A stretch of 53,950 bases of DNA from Candidatus Poribacteria bacterium (GCA_022827885.1 JAJEIP010000076.1:1-53950), one strand, 5' to 3'. Positions 26,670 to 35,675 are shown, counted from the first letter of the stretch. Numbers and translations: made by a program. The notes: generated by a model not told the origin, from the letters alone.

Positions 26670-27611
26670 CTAAGGCGCGAGAGATGCGCACCGAATATCC
26701 TCTAATTCTTGAGCCCTGAAAACACCCGCTCGGTAGAGATTCCGATACTCTTCGGAGACGCTCTGACCGAATATCATCAGATCGTCTGTATTAATGGTGA
26801 CAGATACACCGTTATCAAATAGGTCACGAATCGGGTGGCAGGCAAGATCCGTCACGCCACCCAACATCACGTTACTCGTTGGACACACGTTCAATTGAAT
26901 TTGATGCTCCGAGAGTCACCGCATAACTTCAACGGATTCCGCAGCACCGATGCCGTGTTGAACCTCATCCAAATCCAAGACTTCGACGGTGCGTCGGACC
27001 TCTTCCGCGCCCCCGAACTCGCCAACGTGCGCTTTGAGTTTCATCCCTACTTCGCGTGCCTTGGCATATAAAGACTGGACAGCTTCAGGCGCACACGCCT
27101 CTTCGTGGCTATACAGATCGATGGATTGAAAAAACTCCAATTCTATTGCTTGATGTGCCAATTTCATCCATTTTGGATCGTTAGCACATTCACGCGCAAA
27201 ACCGAGTTCAGGACGCAAATCAACCTGCTCCCGATACCGCTCAACTAACGCTTCAATAGATGTGAGAAGTTCGGGCAACCCTTCCGGATAAAACTTAAGC
27301 AATCGGATGTCGAAACTCATTTCCAGTCTAACGACCCCATCTTGGATTGCATCACGGATCGCTGACCCAGCAATGAACTCAAAACCTTGGCGATGATCTA
27401 AGTGCGGGGCTAAAGCAGCATCTATGTATTCCATCATCCCCTCAAGTCCTTTCATTTTGAGAGGCGGTTTGGTTAACGGATGTCCGAGCCAACGTTCTGC
27501 ATTCTCTCGACGTGTACTTAAGAAAGAATGGGAGTGAACGTCGGTTTTAGGGGCTGCTCTTATAGCGGTCAAGTTATCTGTAGAGAGTGCCTCAACGAAA
27601 TCAATAGACAT
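26670..27611 (-). pseudogene. Adenosine deaminase interrupted by one in-frame TGA
   Basis: The frame encodes an adenosine deaminase family protein of about 312 residues, but a TGA occurs at 26916-26918 between VEVMR and LSEHQIQLNVCPTSN. Both halves are in the same frame, and homologues of this type commonly have a tryptophan or other residue here, so a TGG-to-TGA change is a simple explanation. The zinc-binding HSH (DVHSHSF), the catalytic HVGEFGG, the EVQHGIG histidine and the NTDD motif are all present and intact across the break. It could be a recent nonsense mutation, a sequence error or a readthrough gene. Other genes here end with TGA, so reassignment is unlikely. Confidence 0.82.
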
Positions 27612-27653
27612 ATAAACCTACATGCTCCAGCTACGGCACACGGCGTGTGCCTG

Positions 27654-28094
27654 CTACCTTTTTTCCATCTGAAAGTATATAGAATCTTCACCGACGATTG
27701 TGAATCCCAGTCGCTGATAAAGGGCGATAGCGCGAGTATTAACCTTTAGCACCTGAAGTATTACAGACTTCTGCTCAAGACTCGCATTATCAATAATACG
27801 TGTGAGACACGCGGAACCGATACCTTTTCCTTGGTACTCAGGAAGAATGAAGATTTGATTAACCTTGAGTGTGTCTGGAGTATTAGATGTCACCAAGAAA
27901 CCGACATCGATCCCACGAAACTGGATAATAATATGAGGATCGTGTGAAGCAAACTCTGTATTATGTCGTTCCTGTTGATAACTATCGTCCCAACCCCAGA
28001 CCTGTTCTATATATTCTCGGAATGCTGCTTCCTTTACGGCAAAAACGAATTCACTGTCGTTTGCGTCTGCTTTGCGAAAACTCAGTTCTTCCAC
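27654..28094 (-). CDS. GNAT family N-acetyltransferase
   Basis: Acetyltransferase of about 146 residues. Motif A is IFILPEYQGKGIGSACLTR, with NTRAIALYQRLGF as motif B. The start is GTG at 28094, with GGAG seven bases upstream; the longer frame reaching 28190 would overlap the methyltransferase gene by over 60 bases. The N-terminal SFRKADANDSEFVFAVKEA is the usual first strand and helix. It ends 42 bases before the adenosine deaminase start. Substrate unknown. Confidence 0.85.
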   Translation of the reverse strand: MEELSFRKADANDSEFVFAVKEAAFREYIEQVWGWDDSYQQERHNTEFASHDPHIIIQFRGIDVGFLVTSNTPDTLKVNQIFILPEYQGKGIGSACLTRIIDNASLEQKSVILQVLKVNTRAIALYQRLGFTIVGEDSIYFQMEKR

Positions 28095-28126
28095 AGTAAA
28101 ACTCCATTTTTCACACGGGATAGGAT

Positions 28127-28903
28127 TTATACTTCTTCTTTCTTTGCGACAATGGCAAAACTCACGTTGTAAGCCATCTCGTGCGTCCAACTTCCGGGTG
28201 TAGCATTAATATCCGGCTGGATCCAAGAACGCTCTTCAACCCGCTCAATCCGAAAGCCCTTGTCCACGAGTCCGTTGAATATATCGCTCAAGTAATGCCG
28301 GAAATCGTATGCCCCGTCTGGATACCTATAAACGCGTTCAAAATACGGTTCGGTAACCCGGTAGAATTCACCATCCCACTCCCAAAAATGATTGGCAGGA
28401 TTGCCGAAATCCACGCGATACTGACCTCCCGGACGGATGATTCTCGATACGCCTCTATAGATTTCATGAACGGATGGCACCCAACTCATGGAGGGACCCT
28501 GATAGATAAAATCAAACGATGCGTCCTCAATTGCGGATAGATCTCGCATGTTGAGGCGTCGCGTTTCTACGTGATAGCCGTAATACTTCGCAGCCGTTAT
28601 ATCTCCGTCAAGCTGGCCCTGTGTAAAATCGATCACAGTCACACGGGCATCAAGCAGACCGAATACCGCTGATTGCTGTCCTCCACCTGCGGCAAGGCAC
28701 AATACATCCTTGCGCGCAACATCTCTGAGTAGATACGCGGGATAGATTTGATAGAGATGATACGGAATCGGGTCAAGCTGCCCTTCAGCATATTGCAGAA
28801 TATCATCTCTATCGAGGTCAAGCCACGGCACAGTAAAGCCGTTCTTTTTCAAGACTGCGGCTTCCCACCGTGCTCGATTGGCGATCGTAATTTCATCATT
28901 CAT
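28127..28903 (-). CDS. Class I SAM-dependent methyltransferase
   Basis: Cytoplasmic methyltransferase of 258 residues. Motif I is DVLCLAAGGGQQSAVF, binding S-adenosylmethionine, followed by RVTVIDFTQGQLD (motif II region) and FDFIYQGPSMSWV. The Rossmann fold occupies about 60-170 and a C-terminal FWEWDGEFYRVTEPYF segment follows. The acceptor is unknown. Its ATG overlaps the TGA of an upstream kinase-like fragment (ATGA at 28900-28903), a sign of translational coupling in the ancestral operon. Confidence 0.9.
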   Translation of the reverse strand: MNDEITIANRARWEAAVLKKNGFTVPWLDLDRDDILQYAEGQLDPIPYHLYQIYPAYLLRDVARKDVLCLAAGGGQQSAVFGLLDARVTVIDFTQGQLDGDITAAKYYGYHVETRRLNMRDLSAIEDASFDFIYQGPSMSWVPSVHEIYRGVSRIIRPGGQYRVDFGNPANHFWEWDGEFYRVTEPYFERVYRYPDGAYDFRHYLSDIFNGLVDKGFRIERVEERSWIQPDINATPGSWTHEMAYNVSFAIVAKKEEV

Positions 28904-29127
28904 TTGGATTCACCCATCGGTAAATATAGCATTGCTCCATTCACAAACAAATCAGCGCTTTCACGAGGGAGATGCGTTTTGATATAGGAATCCTCCTTCG
29001 GCATCCAATCCTGTTCCCAAATAGTGCGTGCCTTTTCACCGTCTCGCGCAATGCCACGGGCAAGACGGGATGTTGGAGCATTTTCAAACAATCTGCAATA
29101 TTTGCCAATGAATTGAGATTCACATCT
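28900..29127 (-). pseudogene. C-terminal fragment of a uridine kinase-like protein
   Basis: The open frame from 29127 to 28900 reads RLARGIARDGEKARTIW then EQDWMPKEDSYIK and PRESADLFVNGA, which matches the C-terminal part of uridine kinase-like P-loop proteins. There is no P-loop and no ATG in frame; an in-frame TGA at 29128-29130 lies just upstream. A GTG at 29123 with a good ribosome-binding site opens a different frame, so a frameshift or deletion is likely. It overlaps the methyltransferase start by four bases. Confidence 0.5.
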
Positions 29128-29139
29128 TCATCTTCCTTA

Positions 29140-29580
29140 CTATCTACGGCTGAAAAACATATTCTCTTCGATTCTCCAGATGGCAGGAGAGGTGATTTCT
29201 ACACTGTTTCCCGACGGATCACGAAAGTAGAGAGACCTGCCTTTTTCCCAACAGATCTCTTTCTCAATGCTGACTCCCTGTGTTGTAAGGTGTTCCTTCC
29301 ATTGATCAATTTCATGATCTCGGACAGCAAAGGCTATGTGTCCTGCCCCTTTCATTCCGTGCTCAGGGGCATCAAGTGGACCGTCTCCAGAATGGACTGT
29401 TGCTTCCGCATTAAAAAGAAGCACCATTTGATCACCACACCGGAGAAAAACGTGACGCTCCGCGAATCTTGAATACAGGGAAAGTCCCAAAATTTTTGTA
29501 TAAAACTCTTCAGCCGCAGCTAAGTCTGTTACATATAGAGCGGCTTCAAGAATCTCTGAGACTTTTAAGGTCGCGGTCAT
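29140..29580 (-). CDS. VOC family protein (glyoxalase-like)
   Basis: Protein of 146 residues with two beta-alpha-beta-beta-beta modules. It opens with ILEAALYVTDLAAAEEFYTKILGL, has HIAFAVRDHEIDQW as the second module and ends with LYFRDPSGNSVEITS, the conserved glutamate strand. Family members bind a metal and act as glyoxalases, epoxide hydrolases or dioxygenases. GGGGAA precedes the ATG. It lies between the kinase-like fragment and the enolase-superfamily gene. Confidence 0.88.
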   Translation of the reverse strand: MTATLKVSEILEAALYVTDLAAAEEFYTKILGLSLYSRFAERHVFLRCGDQMVLLFNAEATVHSGDGPLDAPEHGMKGAGHIAFAVRDHEIDQWKEHLTTQGVSIEKEICWEKGRSLYFRDPSGNSVEITSPAIWRIEENMFFSRR

Positions 29581-29644
29581 AGAAGTGTTCCCCTGAGTAT
29601 TACATCTGTGAACAATGCAATTCGACGCAATCCGTAGGTGCGAT

Positions 29645-30811
29645 TTATACCATTACACTCTCTATCCATGCTTCGTCAATTTCGAGACCGAAGCCGGGGG
29701 CGTCCGATGGAGCGACATAGCCGTCTTTGATAACAGAAGTGCCGGGCAACTTGACCATCTCCTCCAGAGGGACACCGGGGGCAGATACACCCTCGGAGCG
29801 TTCACCCCACGTGATGGCGGGCATCGCAAAGGCGAGATGTTGACCGTAGGGATAGTTCATGCCGCCGTGCGTAATCACGGAAATTCCATTCGCCTCTGCA
29901 ATGTGACAGATTTTTGCTGCCGATGTAATGCCGCCGCACCACAAAACGTCCGGTTGGAAGATGTCAACCAGTCGTCGTCCTGCCGCCTCCGCAAAGACAG
30001 TCGGCAGATACCAGTGTTCTCCAGTAGCGAGCGTTTGCCAAGGGAGGCGTTGACGTACCGTCTCGTAGCCGACAAAATCATCGGCGCGGATGTAGTCCTC
30101 CATCCATTTCAACCAGTAAGGCTTCATCGTTTCACAGACGCGCACCGTATGCTCTATGTCAAAACCGGTCCAAGCGTCCAACATCAAGTCAACATTGTCG
30201 CCAATCGCTTCCCGCGTCGTTGCTACCAATTCTTCAAGTTTGCCTAAGCCTTCTTTTCCTTGCTCTGGACCCCACGGTGTGAAGAGTTTTGTGGCTTTGA
30301 ATCCGAGTTCCATATACCATTCCTGATCGAAGCCGGAGGCGTAGCAGAAAATCTTTTCTTTTTGCGGTCCACCGAGGAGTTCATAAACCGGTCGTCCCAG
30401 GATTTTACCTTTGAGGTCCCACAACGCACAATCCACCGCACTGATGGCGTAACTCGTCAAGCCGGTTGCACCGAAGGCGGCTGACAATCTCACCATCATA
30501 TCCCACAATTTCTCGGTTGCCATACAATTTTCGCCAACGAGGAAGGGGGCAAAGTGATCTGAGATGATTCGGGTCACGGGACCCCCGTAAAGTGAGATAC
30601 CGAAACCCCATGTCCCATCTTCCGCTGTTATAATGCAGGCGGGACGTTTCCATTCCGAATAGGAAACGTGTCCCTCTTTTCTGTTGAATGACGGATAGCG
30701 CGTAATGGGTCGATTCAATTGATATGTCCCGGATCGACTCGGTGTACGCGGCGTTGTTGTCGGTTTCGGGTTTAGTTCGATTTCTACGACGCGAATTTCT
30801 TTAATATTCAT
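29645..30811 (-). CDS. Mandelate racemase/muconate lactonizing enzyme family, L-rhamnonate dehydratase-like
   Basis: Enolase-superfamily protein of 388 residues. The magnesium ligands appear as D212 (LMLDAWTGFD), E238 (WMEDYI) and E265 (TGEHWY), with a candidate acid/base His315 (VITHGGMNYPYG) and Lys172/175 in FKATKLF. The DIFQPDVLWCGGIT segment is close to that of acid-sugar dehydratases such as L-rhamnonate dehydratase, so dehydration of a sugar acid is the likely reaction. AAGGAG before the ATG supports the start. No sugar catabolic partner is obvious apart from the aldolase-like gene at 32002-32925. Confidence 0.88.
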   Translation of the reverse strand: MNIKEIRVVEIELNPKPTTTPRTPSRSGTYQLNRPITRYPSFNRKEGHVSYSEWKRPACIITAEDGTWGFGISLYGGPVTRIISDHFAPFLVGENCMATEKLWDMMVRLSAAFGATGLTSYAISAVDCALWDLKGKILGRPVYELLGGPQKEKIFCYASGFDQEWYMELGFKATKLFTPWGPEQGKEGLGKLEELVATTREAIGDNVDLMLDAWTGFDIEHTVRVCETMKPYWLKWMEDYIRADDFVGYETVRQRLPWQTLATGEHWYLPTVFAEAAGRRLVDIFQPDVLWCGGITSAAKICHIAEANGISVITHGGMNYPYGQHLAFAMPAITWGERSEGVSAPGVPLEEMVKLPGTSVIKDGYVAPSDAPGFGLEIDEAWIESVMV

Positions 30812-31036
30812 AAAGTCTCCTTGCTACATCGGATGAAATTATAAACTTAGTAACTCCACTAATTATGACAATTTAGGACTTCAAAGAATCACAACTCTGA
30901 AACATTCAAGTTTAATATACACCATCTTCAGAGGAATCACAACGGAGAAATTCGCAAGAAGAAAATTTCACGTGTATCATGATCCATAAATAGATTGGAG
31001 CGGTGATACCTATAGTGTTTAGACAAATCAGGTAAA

Positions 31037-31921
31037 TTAGGATTGATCTACCGAGTTCTTTACCCATCGGTAGGCGCGTCCAATTTGAAAAACGAGAAGT
31101 CCAAACTCAATCTTCTCTATAATCGCAGTATCATCTGTCTGATAATACTTCAGAACCACATCAATAACCTTTTTGGCAACAATACCATCAGGCGGTAAAT
31201 CCGAATACATCTCTATAGCGAACTCAGATAGATCTATCGCTGGATCGTGCAGTAAAGCATCAGCCCAATCAATAATGGCGAGTTGTTCAAGATCTGCCTG
31301 TACAAAAAATAGATGGTTTATTTGGAGATCTGTGTGAACGACAGTCCATCTCTGGTCTAAGGTTTCCTGCAGATTTTCCAGTTTTTCACGCCATCGGTTT
31401 GTATCGACTTCTGCAGTATTTTCCGCAATAAAGGCAAGTTGTTGGCTTGTGTTACGAATTGCCACTGCGAAAGGATCGTCAGCGTGTGGGATGTGGTCTA
31501 AGACCTCATCTGGAAATTTGTGATTGTGTAGAAAGGTGAGAGAGGTACCGAGAGATTTGCCAAACGATTCTAATTTTCTGGTGGTAAATTTCTCAAGTGC
31601 TTCTATGGGTAATGAAGAACCCTTGATTCTTGAAAACACCGCATAGAATCCTTGGTCATGGACCATGATTGGTTTTGCGACAGTGAGAGGCATGGATAAT
31701 GTGTGTAGGTATTCTGTAAGTTTAGCTTCTTTTAGAAGTCTGGATCGGTAGGCGTTACGCGCAATCTTGAGAATAGCATCGTCGCGGTAGTAGAAGGTAA
31801 AATTATCACCACCACGGTGGCGGTCGGATACAGGTTTCAGATCCTCAAAGGAGATATCTGTAGCGAATTTTTTAAGAAAATCGCACACGTTCTCTGCTTT
31901 AATCTCAGTTGTTTGATTCAT
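31037..31921 (-). CDS. Aminoglycoside phosphotransferase (APH) family kinase
   Basis: Cytoplasmic kinase-like protein of 294 residues. The catalytic loop is VVHTDLQINHLFF, corresponding to the HGDLxxxN of APH enzymes, and the metal-binding segment is IIDWADALLHDPAIDL. The N-terminal lobe has KIARNAYRSRLLKEAK with a likely ATP-binding lysine. Family members phosphorylate antibiotics, choline, homoserine or other small molecules, so no substrate can be named. There is only a weak ribosome-binding site. Confidence 0.86.
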   Translation of the reverse strand: MNQTTEIKAENVCDFLKKFATDISFEDLKPVSDRHRGGDNFTFYYRDDAILKIARNAYRSRLLKEAKLTEYLHTLSMPLTVAKPIMVHDQGFYAVFSRIKGSSLPIEALEKFTTRKLESFGKSLGTSLTFLHNHKFPDEVLDHIPHADDPFAVAIRNTSQQLAFIAENTAEVDTNRWREKLENLQETLDQRWTVVHTDLQINHLFFVQADLEQLAIIDWADALLHDPAIDLSEFAIEMYSDLPPDGIVAKKVIDVVLKYYQTDDTAIIEKIEFGLLVFQIGRAYRWVKNSVDQS

Positions 31922-32001
31922 TGGAATATCTCTGTATCGGGTAGGTTGAGAACGATTGTTAAGGTCGCGCTTGAATACAGTTAACCGTTTGTGTCTGTTA
32001 A

Positions 32002-32925
32002 TTAGAGTTTAGCAGATTTGATACTTCCAAAGATGCGCTCCAGTGTCATTTGAACTTCCTGATGTCTTTCGTCCGTGTGCGAGACTGCAGGTGCCCGAAG
32101 CCGATGGTTCGGATAGAGACCGTGAAGATGAAGTGCCGATTTGATGCTTGGTAACCACTCCAACTTCGTTGTTATCTGGAGCCAAGGTTCCTCATAAAGG
32201 AACACAATCTCCTTGGCGTCATCGTTGTGCCCTGTGGTCAGGGCATTATAGAATTCCAATGCAATGTCCGGTCGGAACGGAGCAATGGTACAGAGATACG
32301 CCGTTGAACCGATTGGGTAACCGAACATGAAATTACGCATCTGTCCACCGCTGATCACCACAAAATTCTCGTCGGCGGTGGCACGAATGATGTCATAGTA
32401 AGCATAGAACGGATGACCGTCATTCTTGATACCGACCATTTCCGGACGTTTTGCTAACTCAGCAACGATGTCCACAGGATAAGGATCTTGCCATGCTCCC
32501 CAAACCAACAAGGGCATCGGCGCGGCATCCTGAATGCTATCAAAGTAGCCAACGATGACCTCGCGCTTCACTCCTAAACCCGGATGAATCTGTATCTTGA
32601 CAGCGTCTACACCCACGTCATCACAGTGTTTCAAAAACTGCCGGCACTGTCCCGGATGCCACCAACCCGTTGAAGCGATGAACAACGAGCGACCTGATAT
32701 TTCTTCTGCCAGTTCGGCAGTCAACTGCCAAATTTCTTCGTCTGTCAGGCTACAGAATTCGCTACTGCCATACGTGAGGAGAATCACTGGAACGTTCTGC
32801 TCGCACAACCAATTGACATACTTCCGCATCGCGCCAATATCCAGCGAATCATCGTCACCAAAACAGACATTCACCGGCACAACAGGACCTTTCAACTGTT
32901 CCACCACACGAATCGCTCTGTCCAT
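32002..32925 (-). CDS. Dihydrodipicolinate synthase family aldolase
   Basis: TIM-barrel aldolase or hydratase of 307 residues. The Schiff-base lysine is K167 in MVGIKNDGHPF. The position usually occupied by the catalytic tyrosine (as in LYNVP of DHDPS) reads LLVWGAWQ, a tryptophan at about residue 142, and the N-terminal motif reads LTYGSSEF instead of GTTGE. The enzyme therefore belongs to the family but probably does not make dihydrodipicolinate; a keto-acid sugar lyase role would fit the nearby sugar-acid dehydratase. GAGGAA precedes the ATG, and the gene starts 13 bases after the NUDIX stop. Confidence 0.85.
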   Translation of the reverse strand: MDRAIRVVEQLKGPVVPVNVCFGDDDSLDIGAMRKYVNWLCEQNVPVILLTYGSSEFCSLTDEEIWQLTAELAEEISGRSLFIASTGWWHPGQCRQFLKHCDDVGVDAVKIQIHPGLGVKREVIVGYFDSIQDAAPMPLLVWGAWQDPYPVDIVAELAKRPEMVGIKNDGHPFYAYYDIIRATADENFVVISGGQMRNFMFGYPIGSTAYLCTIAPFRPDIALEFYNALTTGHNDDAKEIVFLYEEPWLQITTKLEWLPSIKSALHLHGLYPNHRLRAPAVSHTDERHQEVQMTLERIFGSIKSAKL

Positions 32926-32938
32926 GAAGCTTCCTCAC

Positions 32939-33355
32939 TCAAATCGGTAAGTGCCAAATTTCCTCAAAAAATTCAGGAATTGTCAACAAGCCAGCAGTCC
33001 ATAAAAATGCTCTATCTCGTTCTGTGAGCTCGTTTAGGCATATCCACGCAACGTCCACAAGAATCTGATTTTCTTTTACTTCAGGATCACATCCCAAGGA
33101 CACTGTCTGCGTGCCTATCTCTATTAAATAAGTGTAGTATTGATCATTGGGTGCAAAAGTAACAACGGATGTTGGGCGGATTATAGTGCCTTCGACACGG
33201 CACTCTTCCCGAAGTTCCCTCAGCGCGGCTTGTTCCGGCGTTTCACCTGCTTCCAAACGTCCACCCGGAAGGCACCACCATTCTTCTCCTTCGTGCCGGT
33301 GCTTGACCATTAAAATTCTTTTCTGCCTATGAACCAGACACTGCACACGTGACAT
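32939..33355 (-). CDS. NUDIX hydrolase
   Basis: Cytoplasmic hydrolase of 138 residues. The NUDIX box is GGRLEAGETPEQAALRELRE followed by ECRV, which keeps the metal-binding RExxEE glutamates; the glycine usually found after EEx is arginine. Such proteins cleave nucleoside diphosphates linked to another group. AAGGAG precedes the ATG. It begins about 20 bases after a GNAT remnant and likely shares a transcript with the following aldolase-like gene. Confidence 0.9.
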   Translation of the reverse strand: MSRVQCLVHRQKRILMVKHRHEGEEWWCLPGGRLEAGETPEQAALRELREECRVEGTIIRPTSVVTFAPNDQYYTYLIEIGTQTVSLGCDPEVKENQILVDVAWICLNELTERDRAFLWTAGLLTIPEFFEEIWHLPI

Positions 33356-33374
33356 TCACAACTCCTTGATCGGA

Positions 33375-33512
33375 TCAAAATTTTAGAACTTGACTATACA
33401 TGATTGCATTGCCATCTTCCCAGAAATCCTTCAAAACAACTTCTAATCGAAATCCGTGTGATTCGTAGAAACCTCGACCTTCTTCGTTCCTTTGTGTTAG
33501 CTGTAGACATTC
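33375..33512 (-). pseudogene. C-terminal GNAT acetyltransferase remnant
   Basis: In one frame this stretch reads NTDECLQLTQRNEEGRGFY then ESHGFRLEV and ends NAIMYSQVLKF before a TGA at 33375-33377. This is the C-terminal motif B region of a GNAT acetyltransferase, with the typical RGFYESHGF pattern. There is no start codon, and upstream of about 33512 the DNA belongs to the sulfotransferase gene in another frame, so the 5' part of the gene has been lost. Confidence 0.6.
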
Positions 33513-34404
33513 ATCGGTGTTCAAGTTTGCGGTAGGCTTTCAGTAATGCCTCTTGAATGTTTAGAAACTCAAGGTATCCCGGTGGTAATGGATATTCTGC
33601 AACGTCAAAGGGCTCAAATGGATTCTCAATCTTCCGCCTTGCAAAGGTATAAAGGGCTTTCTGCTCCACTGTCGCTTCAGTTACCTGTTCAAACGGAATA
33701 CCACAATCATTTCGCCAGAGTCCAGGTTCAACCGCATCGACCATTTCTTGAATGGGTGAAACTCGTGTTCCAAACTTGAAATTCAGAAAGCGAGCCAACC
33801 GCTCAGCTTGGGCGCGTGGCTGACGCATAATATCTTCGTAGCCGAGAAAAAGTCGGTGTTGTGCATCTTCTGTATGCTGCAGGATTTGCATCATCATATG
33901 TTGCCAACGGAGCAAATTCATCGCGACAAAGGAAATACAGGTTTTCATGTTAGATGGCATAATGAATTTCTGCCAGGATACTGCGGTGTCAAAAGGATTG
34001 CGAACCGTGATTATATAAATCGCAGTGCCCCATATCTGTTTCCAAAACGGCAAAAAATGGCTGAGAGCAGGATCTTTCCAAAACCAAGGACTCTCTGTAG
34101 ACATTTCAGCCATCAGTGCAACGGCTTTCTTTCTGAACACTGGATCGATGGCTTTTTGCTCCATTCGCTGTTGGAAGTCGTGATCCCACCAAGTCGCCCC
34201 GGCATCGAAATCTCCTAACTCAGCAAGCAGATCCCAGAGGGGCAGGAACTCCCAATACCCTCTGGGGGCATGTGCATCAGCCTTATGTAACTTTTCGGAA
34301 GGACCCGCATACGCACCCCACCTGTGCACCATCTCTGCAACGACAGATGTCCCACTCCGCTCAGCACCGAGCACAATGATAGGAAGCCTTTTAGGATCAA
34401 TCAT
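33511..34404 (-). CDS. Sulfotransferase family protein
   Basis: Protein of 297 residues with the PAPS-binding features of sulfotransferases: the 5'-phosphosulfate loop VLGAERSGTS (residues 11-20) and the 3'-phosphate segment ITVRNPFDTAVS at about 135-146. HAPRGYWEF and YEDIMRQP are further family motifs. It probably transfers sulfate from PAPS to a glycan or small molecule. No signal peptide is seen. The gene overlaps the end of the GNAT remnant by two bases, and its ribosome-binding site is weak. Confidence 0.85.
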   Translation of the reverse strand: MIDPKRLPIIVLGAERSGTSVVAEMVHRWGAYAGPSEKLHKADAHAPRGYWEFLPLWDLLAELGDFDAGATWWDHDFQQRMEQKAIDPVFRKKAVALMAEMSTESPWFWKDPALSHFLPFWKQIWGTAIYIITVRNPFDTAVSWQKFIMPSNMKTCISFVAMNLLRWQHMMMQILQHTEDAQHRLFLGYEDIMRQPRAQAERLARFLNFKFGTRVSPIQEMVDAVEPGLWRNDCGIPFEQVTEATVEQKALYTFARRKIENPFEPFDVAEYPLPPGYLEFLNIQEALLKAYRKLEHR

Positions 34405-34792
34405 TCAAACGTTCTCAGGTATTTAGTCAATGGCTTTTCACACCAAGACGGATTGACGATTTTTCTCATGCAAAACTGTTTTTGATTCTAACCTACGTTG
34501 CTGCATTATAGGAAATGAACAAGAATTCTCGGTACATAATGCCACAGAACACCAGAATTAGAGGAAATTTTTTATATTTTTTTAATCAAAAATGGTGTAT
34601 ATCTGTCTAAAATCTTGTAAGCAGTAACTTGGATTATAATAAAGGTTTATGAAGACATATTTGTTTTTTTAGGATTACGCGCGTTTAAAGTATAGCATCT
34701 TTGGCTGTTTTTCTCCAGTAGAAATCCAGCGTCATTCTCCATCCATGAAGGGAGAAGGATGCAAGGAATGAACAGTATATAGGAGGTAAGAA
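34405..34792. other. AT-rich divergent intergenic region
   Basis: No gene is seen in these 388 bases. It separates the leftward sulfotransferase from the rightward LamG gene. A TATAAT at 34635-34640 is a possible -10 box for the rightward gene, but no matching -35 lies at the right distance. The ribosome-binding site AGGAGG sits just before 34793. Confidence 0.5.
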
Positions 34793-35554
34793 GTGTCATA
34801 CAGAATAAGCGTTATTATGGTTTTAGCCGTTGCCGTGAGTCTTTGGTCTACAGGCGCGTTCGCGGCGGATCTGAAGGACGGACTCGTCGGTTACTGGCCC
34901 CTTGATGGAAATGGGGACGACCTATCGGGCAACGGGAATGATGCCCAATTGGAAAAAGGCGCGAAGTGGTCTGACGACGGTTGGGTGAACGGTTCCGTTG
35001 AATTCGACGGGGGTGGCGGACACGTCATTGTTGATGATGCGTTTGAATTGACAACGACCGCAATCACAGTGATCGCCCGAATCAACGGCTGGAAAACGAT
35101 AGATTGGTCAGGAATTGTCGTCGGTCGAAGTGATCCAGCCTCGTGGTGGATGGGTGTCGCCGCGAACAATACCCTAACCTATGTATGGAACAACAACTCC
35201 GCACTGACGTGGAACTGGCAAGGCGCACCAGAAATCCCGGAAAATAAATGGGCGTTGGTCGCGATAGCAATTGAACCTGATAAAGCAACGAGTTACATTT
35301 ATCACAGAGACAGTGATAAACTTGATGCCGAGGTAAACGACATTCCCCATATCGAACAGAGGGTCGTCAACTTAAAGTTCGGCTGGGATGAATGCTGCGG
35401 TGCCAGATACTTCAAAGGGTTAATCGACGAAGTGATGATCTATGATCGGACGTTGACTGGCGATGACCTCAAAAGGCTTGCAACCATCGGACTGCCTGTC
35501 GAGAGTAAAGGAAAACTCGCAATCACTTGGGCAGCCCTCAAGAGAGATTCGTAG
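34793..35554 (+). CDS. Secreted LamG/concanavalin-like domain protein
   Basis: Exported protein of 253 residues. The signal peptide ends near AFAAD (about residue 25), and the rest is one jelly-roll lectin domain of the LamG type: LVGYWPLDGNGDDLSGNGND, SVEFDGGG, WALVAIAIEP and YFKGLIDEVMIYDRTLT are standard motifs. Such domains bind carbohydrate or protein ligands outside the cell. The start is GTG at 34793, with AGGAGG seven bases upstream. No catalytic residues are visible. Confidence 0.85.
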   Translation: MSYRISVIMVLAVAVSLWSTGAFAADLKDGLVGYWPLDGNGDDLSGNGNDAQLEKGAKWSDDGWVNGSVEFDGGGGHVIVDDAFELTTTAITVIARINGWKTIDWSGIVVGRSDPASWWMGVAANNTLTYVWNNNSALTWNWQGAPEIPENKWALVAIAIEPDKATSYIYHRDSDKLDAEVNDIPHIEQRVVNLKFGWDECCGARYFKGLIDEVMIYDRTLTGDDLKRLATIGLPVESKGKLAITWAALKRDS

Positions 35555-35584
35555 AATTAAAGCGTGATTTCCTCCTACACCGGA

Positions 35585-35675
35585 AACGTAGCCTGCAACA
35601 TCGGCGCAGGCGACTCGTGAGGGAGACACGTCAAAGTTCCAATTCACGTTGTTCTTCCGCAAGGAAAAATTAAAA
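35585..35675 (+). repeat. Repeat copy A before the first ABC gene
   Basis: A GCCTGC / GCAGGC stem at 35591-35611 is followed by GAGACACGTCAAAGTTCC and TTCTTCCGCAAGGAAAAATT. Copies of the same roughly 90-base unit lie at 37508-37597 (direct) and 39391-39478 (inverted). Its end carries the AAGGA that serves as ribosome-binding site for the ABC gene starting at 35677. Confidence 0.75.

Noticed and set aside
26916-26918. Reassignment of TGA to tryptophan or selenocysteine
   Set aside because: Other intact genes, such as those ending at 46726 and 48075, use TGA as a stop, and no selenocysteine-type hairpin is evident.
29615-30247. Rightward open frame of 210 codons
   Set aside because: It is antisense to the well-supported enolase-superfamily gene, and its protein sequence is unlike any family.
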